This document shows positions 10,340-20,059 of a DNA stretch of 64,000 nucleotides, piece after piece. The DNA lies in assembly GCA_029204225.1 (NCBI GenBank), contig CM055092.1:100000200-100064199 (forward strand). Reading direction: 5' to 3'. The translations under genes were made by a program, and so were the position numbers. Under the pieces are notes generated by a model. The model ran no database searches, was not told where the DNA came from, and saw only the letters and a program-made list of their open reading frames with translations. Origin of the DNA: Diphasiastrum complanatum (Eukaryota > Streptophyta > Lycopodiopsida > Lycopodiales > Lycopodiaceae). Each line of letters starts with the position of its first letter. Positions within the stretch are counted from its first letter, which is position 1.

Positions 10340-11581
10340 TGTTGCGCCGGCATCCCAAAGGGAGCCGGGAACCACGACTTAGCTTCCCAGCCTTCAACTC
10401 TTGCCATCCAAACCCACTTGACATACAAGCAGCCAACTCGCCAACAACGATCAGACTTAACCAACTTGAAGTTCCGAAAACCAACATTGAGATCCAACCT
10501 GGCGCCATGCCAGATCGGGGGTCCCGACGTGGGTGACTTCCCTCCAAGCAAGACGCCCGACATACATCAAACTTAACCAACTCGAAGCTTCGTTACAAAC
10601 GAGTAACATCCATTCCAAGTAAGCGGTCTGACTTACATCAGACTTAACCAACTGAAAGCTTCGTCACGAGCGCTGGAAGCCAACCTGGCGCCACGCCAGA
10701 CTGGACAGCCATAAACAGGTAACATCCACCCAAGCAAGCCATCCAACTCAGCCGACAGGTTAGAGCCCGTTCCCCAAGAGCTTAACCCATTCACGTTCAT
10801 GCAAGGAACACTCAGAACCACAAGCCGCGACAGATGTGGAAACAACCAGTTTTTGGACCAAATGGTCCCGACAGCATACCGCTGACGCCACGGACCGAAT
10901 GGTCCCGACGGCATACCGCTGGCGTCCCGGGATACGACCCTCAGCTATGTGCCAAGTTAAAATTGATAGCGGCCTTACAACTGGCGCTTTTACCGAACAC
11001 TGAAACCCAGAAGGTAATCAGAGTCAGTTTGAGGAAAATCCCACTTTATTGATAAATCTGAGAAGGTTACATTTCAAGTGTGTGACCGACCCTAGTCTCC
11101 GGGGCGCTAGCATGCCAAGGCGAGAGCCATGACAACATTCCAGCAAGGGAGGCTGAGACTTGGTTGGAGCTCGCCCTGAGTCGCAACCCGCACTCCCCTA
11201 TAGTATTGGTGTGATTCGGCACCTCCCCTCATAACAAGCACTCTACCTAAGCTGGTAAAGCACGTTTTTCTCTCTCTAGGATTTTCTCTTTCTAGAAAGT
11301 CATTTTCTCTCTCTAGATTTTATTGATCCTCAGGCTTCCTTTAATCATGCCTAGATCGTGTGAGGTGATTGCACATCGATCTGAGCTCTCTGGACTCCGC
11401 TAGAACCGATCAAAGATTTTCAGCCATAGGAACTTGGCGCCGGCTGGATTCTGGTCACAGTGGCGCCGGGAGCGGCGCCGGCGCCGTTGGCGCCGCGAGC
11501 AGCAGTGGCGCTGCTGGCGCCGGGGACATAGCTGGCGCCAATGGCACCGGAAGTAAAGCTTGTAAAGGTAGCTTTACAACA
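10340..11581 (-). repeat. E1 5' LTR
   Basis: The 1242-bp LTR abuts the primer site on its left. Its terminal bases here are TGTTGCGCCGG instead of TGTAGCGCAGG, so a few substitutions have accumulated. It shares E1-specific variants with 1648-2893. Confidence 0.92.
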
Positions 11582-11586
11582 CCGAC

Positions 11587-12077
11587 CCTAGTCTCCGGGG
11601 CGCTAGCATGCCAAGGCGAGAGCCATGACAACATTCCAGCAAGGGAGGCTGAGACTTGGTTGGAGCTCGTCCTGAGTCGCAACCCGCACTCCCCTATAGT
11701 ATTGGTGTGATTCGGCACCTCCCCTCATAACAAGCACTCTACCTAAGCTGGTAAAGCACGTTTTTCTCTCTCTAGGATTTTCTCTTTCTAGAAAGTCATT
11801 TTCTCTCTCTAGATTTTATTGATCCCCAGGCTTCCTTTAATCATGCCTAGATCGTGTGAGGTGATTGCACATCGATCTGAGCTCTCTGGACTCCGCTAGA
11901 ACCGATCAAAGATTTTCAGCCATAGGAACTTGGCGCCGGCTGGATTCTGGTCACAGTGGCGCCGGGAGCAGCGCCGGCGCCGTTGGCGCCGGGAGCAGCA
12001 GGGGCGCTGCTGGCGCCGGGGACATAGCTGGCGCCAATGGCGCCGGAAGTAAAGCTTGTAAAGGTAGCTTTACAACA
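11587..12077 (-). repeat. E0 5' LTR, part 2 (outer portion)
   Basis: This continues the LTR interrupted at 1647, starting right after the second CCGAC copy (11582-11586). It ends in TTTACAACA at 12077, the plus-strand view of the LTR start TGTTGTAAA. It includes the GGCGCC-rich block (about 11932-12045). Sequence after 12077 is unrelated to the family. Confidence 0.9.
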
Positions 12078-13790
12078 ATATGTTCTACAAAAGAAATCAC
12101 AATCGCAAAATTAGAATTGGATAAAGATAAGGTGTTATTGATGAAAACTTATTCATGAATAATATGTCACAAAAATTTTAATAAGTAGAATTGCCTAGCT
12201 CAAGTAAAAACAAAACAAATCAAAATGCAACATATGAGCTTTGACCATATTTCATAGTATTTGCTAATGAGACAATGAAGTTCAACTTGCTGGTAAGAGA
12301 TGGATGAATGATAAAGATCATTGAAAAGAAATCATTTACTCGTATGAAGTACATGACAATTACGCAGCCACTAGCAATTATATCCAGACAGTCGTTACAT
12401 AGCCACTAAGAGTAATATATAGACAATAATCCTATTTTGATGGAATAATTGTTTGAATTGTAGATATTATATTTCAGTCATACGATTCACTATGCACCTA
12501 CCTACACTTAGGGATATATTCATTTGTCAAGTTGAATATTCATGCTTATTCATGTTAAAAGTTTTAAGATGACACCTGATTTGATGAAAATTTTGGTTGA
12601 ACTCAAGACTAGAAAACTGAGTTTCATGCATATGCCTCCAATAGTATGTGTACGCTTTATCTAATCATGTTCAAGTTTCAAGCTAAGCAACCCATATACA
12701 AGAAGAGATAGAAAACTATCGATCAGTGATGGAAGATTAACAATAATAGAATGTAAATTTCAAAGAGCAACTAACTGACCATACTAAAACATCTAAGTTG
12801 AATGTAACTGAAAATATTGAAATATTCCAAATTGAATGACAATCAACATTATGAACTAAGCAACTAGTCTTCAAATCAGTGGCCAAGAAAAATCAGGCCT
12901 ATTTATACTATGAGATGTTAGAGAATGAGCCAAAGGTATGTAGATCGTATATGACTGTTTGACTCAAAAATGCCTATGATAATTGCCAAGTACTTCATGA
13001 AAGACCCAAGGTCCCGAAGTAAGTATATTAAACTTTCACCAATAAAAACTTTCAGAGCAGGTCCATGGTCCATATTAATGTTTCTGTGCATGATATAGGC
13101 CTGTAACTACATAGCATCGAAGCACAAGTAAAATGGCTCTAAAGAGTTTCTAAATAGCTGCAATGCACAACCACATAGTCTAAGGCTATAATCTACATCA
13201 CACAAAAGTTGTAGTTATATGTTGACCTAGCTACTGGACCATGACAGATGTGGGTGGATGATTTATACAAAAGGAAATATATTTTTGGAGTTGTCAGAAT
13301 TCAGCTCGGGTAAAGACGAGCAGAGTAATTTGTGGGTAATGTAAAAGCTTGCTTCTTTTTGTTTCTTGAAAATAAATGAAGATTGATTATCAGATGTTTT
13401 AAATGAGATTCATGAAACATTTTATACCAATAGATAAGTGAGAGTTATAAAGAAAACGAGATCAAAGGACAGCTTATTTGAAAAATATGCAATTTCATGA
13501 TAATAGAAAAACTATACGTGATGCGTCAGAGGAGAAATCGGTGTGCCAAAAAACTTGCATACTTGCCTTTCAACACCCTAAACAAAGTGCTTGCAATATT
13601 AGGGACTTGTGAGATCTATGCATTCCTCAATGACATAAATTCATGTAGGAAATGAGTAGACTTAGGCAGCTCTCTCGAAAATAATATGTTTTCACAATAT
13701 TTAAATCTCAAAATTTGGACATCATTACAACAACAAACTCAATCGTGATTCCAAATAGACTAATAAAGATTTTTTTTTGAAAAGGTTGCA
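12078..13790. other. No gene seen; AT-rich flank
   Basis: Unique-looking AT-rich sequence to the right of E0's LTR. All frames are short and no domain, RNA gene or terminal repeat was recognised. Confidence 0.6.
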
Positions 13791-13841
13791 ACCATGCTTA
13801 TCAAATTTAAGCATTCCAGAAAAAAAAACCAAGTCCACATG

Positions 13842-13937
13842 CAAGCAACAACAAGACAAGCAGGCTTATCTCTGATAGGACAAGCAGGCTTATCTCTAGT
13901 TCATGGGCAGTGTGATTCTGCTAGGCATCACACTGCC
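13842..13937. repeat. Short tandem repeat and hairpin
   Basis: The 19-bp phrase GACAAGCAGGCTTATCTCT occurs twice at about 13856-13898. It is followed by an 11-bp perfect inverted repeat (13906-13916 with 13927-13937, arm GGCAGTGTGAT) around a 10-base loop. It lies at the decayed end of the integrase fragment. Confidence 0.6.
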
Positions 13938-14740
13938 AAAAAACATAGAAGAAAGTGGGCACATGAGTCAGAGATTGCAACACGAGCTAGATTCTGCCTT
14001 GCCCTGTCCTGGGCACTACTTGTGCTATCTTTAGCCAGGTGTTACATTTTTTGCATATCCGCAAAAAAATCAGCTGCGTCTTGCACCCGTAGGTTTTTCA
14101 TGCCAACACTAATTGGTGATCGAGGTTGAAAACCATACATAAGCTTGAAAGGGCTGAATCCAGTCACTGAATGTTTTGCACTGTTATATGCAAATTTCAC
14201 CAGTGGAAGGTACTATTTTCAATCGGACTGTCGATGGCCCACATATGCTCAAAGCATATCCTCAATCGTCTGATTGGTCCTTTCCTTTTGACCGTCTGGT
14301 TTCGATGATCTGCAAAACTCATACTTAAAGTTGTTTCCAACTTTTCAAATACTGCTTGCCAAAAATTCCCAATGAATTTTGGGTCACGATCACTAACAAT
14401 ATTGCAAGACAGCCCGTATAGTCGAAAAAGCTTCTCAGCAAACAGTTGAGCTAGTTCTGAAGCTTTAACAAGTAGTTTTCGTTGGGATAGAACTTCGTAA
14501 GTCTGTCAACAATGACCCAAACCGAATCGTGGCCCTTCCCTGTACATGGAAGCCCGACCACAAAATCCATAGATATGCTTTTCCACTTTCCGGTAGGAAT
14601 ATCTAAAGGATGTAATAGGCCACTAGCTTTTAGCCTCTCTGCTTTATTTAACTGGCAGTTAGTGTATTTAAGTACATAGACCTCTACCTGACTTTTCATC
14701 TTAGGCCACCAAAATTGCCTTCGAACTAAGTCAAGTGTTC
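13900..14740 (-). pseudogene. Ty3/gypsy chromovirus-like integrase fragment (element B, distal part)
   Basis: Read on the minus strand from about 14740. The start has the end of the integrase zinc-binding region (RRQFWWPKM, then a C-x2-C pair partly lost). It continues with SMDFVVGLP (first catalytic Asp) and IVSDRDPKFIGNFW (second Asp). A degenerate stretch with DGQKERTNQTIEDML (catalytic Glu) follows, then a frayed C-terminus near 14100-14030. Frameshifts and stops make it non-functional. It begins abruptly, lacking the first integrase residues, which are exactly those at the end of the plus-strand fragment 26151-26542. I infer the two were one gene split by an inversion. Plus-strand ORFs across this stretch are antisense shadows. 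Confidence 0.85.
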
Positions 14741-15890
14741 TTTGTATCTGTGTTGACCTCAAGAACCTTAATGCAGTTATGAAGAAAGACCATTTTCCCT
14801 TGCCCCTAATGACCCAAATATTAGAGGAAATGGCAGGAGCTGAAGCTTTCAGCTTCTTGGATGGGTTCAGCAGCTATTTCCTTGTTCAAATAGCCCCTAA
14901 AGATAAACATAAAACAGCTTTTGCCAGAGAGAGCGGCGTTTACGCTTATAACGTTATGCCTTTTGGCTTATGTGACGCCCCCTCAACATTCCAACGGGTC
15001 ATGCAACTGGCCTTTCAAGATCTATTACATCGGGTCGTGGAGATTTATCTCGACGATCTAGGTGTACATTCTTCCGCTGCTACGCACCTAGACGCCTTGG
15101 AGAAAATCTTCATTCATTGTCGTAGGTTCGACATCTCACTAAACCCTGATAAATGCCAAATATGGGTCACCCACGGGATTGTACTCGGGCATATAATATC
15201 AAAGGACGGTATTTCTACCGACCCGTCAAAAACCAAGGTTATCGTGGACATGCCCCTACCTGCAACAGTGAAGGAAGTATATGTCTTCCTCGGTTATACC
15301 AACTACTATCGCATCTTTATAATCGACTATGCCGGCAAGGCACATCTCGTTTATTTAGTTGTGGTAGATCCTCGCTGGACCGAAGAACAAATTAAGGCCT
15401 TTGAGGAGTTGAAGACAGCACTCACAATGGCTCCCATACTCCGCTCGCCAGATTACACGAAAGAATTCCATGTGCATACTGACGCAAGTAAGTATGCCAT
15501 TTAGGGTCTTCTTGCACAACCGAGCGAGTATGGCAAGGACTTTCCCATACATTTCTTAAGCAGGCAATTGGTGTTTGCTGAAGTAAACTATACCACTACC
15601 GAGAGAGAAGCATTGGCAATGGTCTATGCGGTACAACAACTACGACATTATTTATTAGGCCAAACCTTTGCTTTCTAAACAGACCATCAAACACTCCTAT
15701 ATATCGTTAATAAGTCCTATAAGACGGGACGAATAGCTCGATGGCTACTAATTTTGGAGGAATTTAATTTCCGTATAGTCGTTCGGAAAGGGTCCCAACA
15801 TTTCATGGCGGATCACCTTTCCAGACTACCAAGTGCTGAAAAAGCAACTGCACCGGTCAACGATGATCTTCCTTATGCATGCCTTTTTTA
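14741..15890 (+). pseudogene. Ty3/gypsy reverse transcriptase-RNase H (element A)
   Basis: RT begins in mid-domain at about ICVDLKNLNAV and continues with KKDHFPLPL, FSFLDGFSSYFLVQIAPKD, MPFGLCDAPSTFQRVM and the active-site box EIYLDDLGV. The RT thumb and RNase H follow (HTDASKYAI, REALAMVYAVQQLRHYLLGQ, DHLSRLPS). In-frame stops at 15502-15504 (TAG) and 15676-15678 (TAA) kill it. The motifs are of a non-chromovirus plant gypsy lineage. The N-terminal part of RT is missing here but is found on the opposite strand at 26543-27150 and ends with KKNGKL, the residues expected next. The integrase follows at 16008. Confidence 0.9.
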
Positions 15891-16007
15891 GATCGATGCC
15901 ACACCCCTATGGGCTGAGGAGATCACTCAGTTCCTCACAACAGGCCGACTAAAAGAAAGCCTGAGTACAACAGAAATTTTTTTTTAATAAAAGTAGCACC
16001 CTTTCAG

Positions 16008-17181
16008 TTAATTGTGGGACAACTTTACAAATGGGGCGTTGACGGCATTATTCAACGATGTGCTTATGAATCTGAGATACGACCAATAATATCTCAGGCT
16101 CATGAGGGCATTGGAGGTGGCCACTTTTCTGCTGAAGCCACAGCGAAGATTATCCTTCGAGCAGGATTGTGGTGGCCATCTTTGTTTAAAGACACGTTTG
16201 TTTTCATTAAAGCATGTGATGTCTGTCAAAGAGCAAAGAAAAATACCAAAGCAGACTTCACACCATTGACTCCCATTATAGAAGGTGAAGCATTTCATAA
16301 GTGGGGGATTGACTTTGTTGGACCCATCAGTCCAGCAACAAAACATACCCAAGCTCGATACATCCTCATAGCCACAGATTACGCCACTAAGTGGGTAGAG
16401 GCCTGAGCAACGAAGGATGCCAACGCAAAAATAGTTGCACGTTTTCTTTACAAAAACATTATTATCCATTTCGGCTATCCCATTGAGCTTGTTAGTGATC
16501 GCGGCATGCATTTTTTAAATGCTGTCATTGATAATCTCCTACGCCATTACCTTGTCGTTCACAGAAAAAGTACACCATACTATCCTAGGTGTAATGGCCA
16601 GGCTGAATCAACTAACAAAACGATCTGTAAAATTCTAACCAAGATAGTTGAAACCAGTCGTTCTGATTGGGAAACAAAACTTTTCTCAGCTATCTGGGCT
16701 TACCGCACCACCCCAAAGAAAGCCACTGGGTGAGTAACCCTTTCCACTTAGTATATGGTCAAGAAGCAATAATGCCCGTAGAATTCTTAGTACCTTTGCT
16801 AAGAGTTACGGAGGCTTTTTCAACTGATCTCTATGAAAACGCTTCAATCGAACAACAAGCTATTTACGTTAGCCTAGTTATGCGAGACAAGACTAATATC
16901 TTATCACGCAGAACCAGTTAACAAACGACGCCAAAAAGCTTGGCATGATCGTCACCTGCGCAATGAAGATCTACATTTAGGTGACCGGGTACTTCTTTAT
17001 ACATCAAAGAAGCACCCCGGCAAGTTGAAGTTTAGAAGTCAAGGGCCATACGTTATTAACAAAATATTTCCTAATGGTGCAGTCCAGTTACAAACACTTG
17101 ACGGGACACTCCTAGACACTGTCGTAAACGGTGGTCGTCTACGGCGGTACTATAAAGAGTTGTTCTTTGTTGACCCAATTT
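16008..17181 (+). pseudogene. Ty3/gypsy integrase, first copy (element A)
   Basis: Full integrase order: zinc-binding H...H...CDVCQRAKK (16090-16245), catalytic DDE residues in [17 protein letters not shown] and YYPRCNGQAESTNK, then a C-terminal region ending YYKELFFVDPI. Stops and frameshifts (TGA after KWVEA at 16405; loss of frame near 16733 and 16921) inactivate it. Everything from about 16449 on is repeated at 17212-17955. It belongs to the same element as the RT upstream. Confidence 0.9.
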
Positions 17182-17211
17182 AGGATCTTTTCCCTTAAGA
17201 AAAAAAAAATG

Positions 17212-17955
17212 TTACGAAAACATTATTACCCATTTTGGCTGTCCCATTGAGCTTGTTAGTGATCGCGGCACGCATTTTTTAAATGCTGTCGTTGATAATC
17301 TCCTACGCCATTACCTTGTCGTTCACAGAAAAAGTACACCGTACTATCCTAGGTGTAATGGCCAGGCTGAATCAACTAACAAGACGACCTGTAAAATTCT
17401 AACCAAGATAGTTGAAACCAGTCGCTCTGATTGGGAAACAAAACTTTTCTCAGCTATCTGGGCTTACCGCACCACCCCAAAGAAAGCCACTGGGTGGGTA
17501 ACCCCTTTTCCCTATACGGTCAAGAAGCGGTAATGCCCGTAGAATTCTTAGTACCTTCGCTAAGAGTTACGGAGGCTTTTTCAACAGATCTCTGTGAAAA
17601 AGCTTCAATCAAACAACAAGTCAAAACCAAGCTATTTACGTTAGCCCAGTTATGCGAGACAAGACTAATATCTTACCACGCACAACTAGTTAACAAACGA
17701 CGCCAAAAAGCTTGGCATGACCGTCACCTGCGCAATAAAGATCTAGATTTAGGTGACCAGGTACTTCTTTGTACATCAAAGAAGCACCCCGGCAAGTTGA
17801 AGTTCAGAAGTGAAGGGCCATACGTTATTAACAAAATATTTCCTAATGGTGCAGTCCAGTTACAAACACTTGATGGGACACTCCTAGACAGTGTCGTAAT
17901 TAGTGGTCGTCTACGGCGGTACTACGAAGAGTTGTTCTTTGTTGACCCAATTTAG
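17212..17955 (+). pseudogene. Tandem duplicate of the integrase C-terminal half
   Basis: Repeats 16449-17205 with a period of about 764 bp. It starts before LVSDRG and ends just past the stop, including a short A-rich tail. This copy is better preserved than the first: from about 17431 it reads without a stop to YYEELFFVDPI, although the GKTG-like stretch near 17510 is shortened. The duplication includes two of three catalytic residues, so it could never act alone. Confidence 0.9.
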
Positions 17956-18326
17956 GATCTTTTCTCTTAAAAAGAAAAAAGAGTTTTTAATATTATTTTA
18001 TTCCTTTCCTTGTACATCTCGCCTATTGTTCACCTCGTTCCTTATTTATACTTCATATCATTACTTATGTACATTCTATGCATTTTTTTTTTTTCTGTTC
18101 ATACTCATGGTCATGGGTATTCTAGATCGACAACTGATAGGCTACACCTTAGGAAATCATTCTCACACTTCAGCCACCTCATCTCTGTCTCACTAGTATC
18201 TCAGGGTAACCAACATTCCTGGAGATACACCTCTTTTATAAGAACTTCTACTCTGAGCTACAGTCCTATTTTCCTTGGAGTTCTTCACTTGCATCAAACA
18301 GATCCATTTATGCATCATGAGATTTT

Positions 18327-19165
18327 TTTCAAATCTCAACCGAAGTGCCTCTGTCAGATCTTGACCGAAGCAGTTCTGTCGAATCTCGACCGAAGCAGTT
18401 CCTTCAGATCTCGACCGAAGCCTTCCTTCAGATCTCGACCGAAGCGGTTCTGTCGAATCTCGACCGAAGCAATTCTTTCAGATCTCAACCGAAGCCTTCC
18501 TTCAGATCTCGACCAAAGCAGTTCTATCAAATCTCAACCAAAGAAGTTCCTTCAGATCTCGACCGGAGCCTTCCTTTAGATCTTGACCGAACCGGTTCTG
18601 TCAAATCTCGACCGAAGCAGTACCTTCAAATCTCGATCGGAGTCTTCCTTCAGATCTCGATCGAAACGGTTCTGTCAAATCTCGACCAGAGCCTTCCTTT
18701 AGATCTTGACCGAAGCAGTTCTGTCGAATCTCGACCGAAGCACCGGAGCCTTCCTTCAAATCTCGACCGAAGCTGTTCTGTCAAATCTCGACCAAAGCAG
18801 TTCCTTCAGATCTCGACTGGAGCCTTCCTTCAAATCTCAACCGAAGAGGTTCTGTCAAATCTCGACCAAAGCAGTTCCTTCAGATCTCGATCGGAGCCTT
18901 CTTTCAGATCTCGACTGAACCGGTTCTGTCAAATCTTGACCGAGCAGTTCCTTCAGATCTCGACCAAAGCCTTCCTTCAGATCTCGACCGAAGTGGTTCT
19001 ATAGATCTCGACCGAAGCGGTTCCTTCAGATCTCGACCGAAGCCTTCCTTCGAATCTCGACCGGAGCAGTTCTCTGAGATCTCAACCGGAGTTTCCTATT
19101 AAATCTCAACCAGAGCAGTCATTTCGAATTTCGACCGGAGGACATACATTCGAATTTTATGAACC
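18327..19165. repeat. Minisatellite, 24-25 bp unit, roughly 34 copies
   Basis: Direct repeats of the form AGATCTCGACCGAAGC plus CAGTTCCTTC or CTTCCTTC, diverging at the edges. Because 24- and 25-bp units alternate, all three plus-strand frames stay fairly open and give Ser/Arg-rich ORFs that I do not think are proteins. The array lies 370 bp downstream of the integrase stop of element A. Tandem arrays between pol and the 3' LTR are known from Tat-type plant gypsy elements. Confidence 0.9.
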
Positions 19166-19774
19166 GGCATGTTCCATCTCCCTTGCAACCAGACGACGGC
19201 AGCAATAAATGCCCTCTCACCAAAGTCATTCGCACCTCAGCGAAGTGCGAAGATAAAGCATTTTCTGGCGAAGATCTGCGGCGATCTTCTTGCTCTTGAC
19301 ATCGATCATGGCGCTCAACTGTTCAATCCGTCCGTCATCATCTTCACACCATCTCACCATCGTTATCACTCCCTTATGAGTGCCATCACCAAAACCTTTA
19401 ACATAAACGTCATCAGCAGAATACCTTATATCTCAAGTTTCGCATGCTGACGGGTAGTGTCACACAAGCACTTATCACGCTCCTGTCACACTATTGAACA
19501 TCCTACAATCACAATCACAAACCATACACCTTCAACATGTTTCATCCTTGAAAGATACACATCCATAACATTAAAACCATTGTCAAAAACCTCCACTTCC
19601 TCCTATTCCACTCACCATCTTCTTAACTCAACCTCACTCTGTTCACCCATCTTTACTTTATCACCCACACCGCTCTACCCAACACAGCCATCTTCCACAT
19701 AACTCCCTTTCCAAACTCGTTCATACATACCTCTCCCCACACTTTTTGAACCATTTTGCACCGCCACTTCCCAT
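19166..19774. other. Spacer between two repeat blocks; no gene recognised
   Basis: A C-rich stretch with only short ORFs. The A- and C-heavy plus strand (ACC, CAC, TCC runs) suggests an untranslated leader, but nothing specific is visible. Confidence 0.4.
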
Positions 19775-20035
19775 CTCAATCGGAGCCCCCTCCTTCAACA
19801 CTCGATCGAAGTCCTCCTTTCACATCTCACTCGAAGCCACTCCATCAGATCTCAACCGGAGCCCAACCCTTCAGATCTCAATCAAAGCCACTCCATCAGA
19901 TCTCAACCGGAGCCCAACCCTTCACATCTCAACCGAAGCCACTCCATCAGATCTCAACCGGAGCCCAACCCTTCACATCTCAACCGACGCCCTTTACACT
20001 GTCTCAGCTCTCAACCGAAGCAGTTTTTTTCAGAA
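19775..20035. repeat. Second minisatellite block, 51-bp compound unit
   Basis: A 25-bp and a 26-bp relative of the same ATCTCAACCGGAGC motif alternate (CACTCCATCAG... and CCAACCCTTCA...), giving about three 51-bp periods plus edges. It ends about 25 bp before the accessory ORF start at 20060. Both blocks derive from one motif. Confidence 0.88.
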
Positions 20036-20059
20036 CCCTCCTTCTTCCATTTTCCAACC

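Larger units (their letters stand above)
1648..11581 (-). mobile_element. E1: non-autonomous LTR retrotransposon nested in E0's LTR
   Basis: E1 is bounded by CCGAC target duplications (1643-1647 and 11582-11586) and inserted in the middle of E0's 5' LTR. Its 3' LTR is 1648-2893 and its 5' LTR is 10340-11581. The primer site is 10326-10337 and the polypurine tract 2894-2907. Removing E2 and its duplicated GTATG leaves an element of about 5.08 kb with a 2.6-kb internal region. Its two LTRs share variants absent from the others, such as CAGATGTGG where the rest have AGATATGG, and GCGAGCAGCAGTGGCG in the GC-rich block. That independently confirms the pairing. There is no gag or pol, only a 128-codon ORF at 3155-3541. 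Confidence 0.93.
1..12077 (-). mobile_element. E0: outermost non-autonomous LTR retrotransposon (partial, runs off left edge)
   Basis: On the minus strand, E0 enters the window with its 5' LTR at the right (12077 back to 895, split by E1). A primer site follows at 881-892, then 880 bp of internal sequence to the window edge. The rest of E0, including its 3' LTR, lies outside. The internal sequence matches the same part of E1 and E2 and has no credible gag or pol. That makes it a non-autonomous (LARD-like) element that would need proteins from another element. The right-flank bases 12078-12082 (ATATG) are the expected target duplication; its partner would lie left of the window. E0 is the oldest of the three because E1 interrupts its LTR. 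Confidence 0.9.

Noticed and set aside
13794-14129. 111-codon plus-strand ORF
   Set aside because: Antisense to the decayed integrase C-terminus of element B.
18010-19004. Long plus-strand ORFs rich in Ser, Arg and Leu
   Set aside because: They are translations of the 24-25 bp minisatellite, and all three frames are equally open.
18327-19165. Could the 24-25 bp repeats be a CRISPR array?
   Set aside because: The repeats are head to tail with no unique spacers, and the sequence is plant nuclear DNA.
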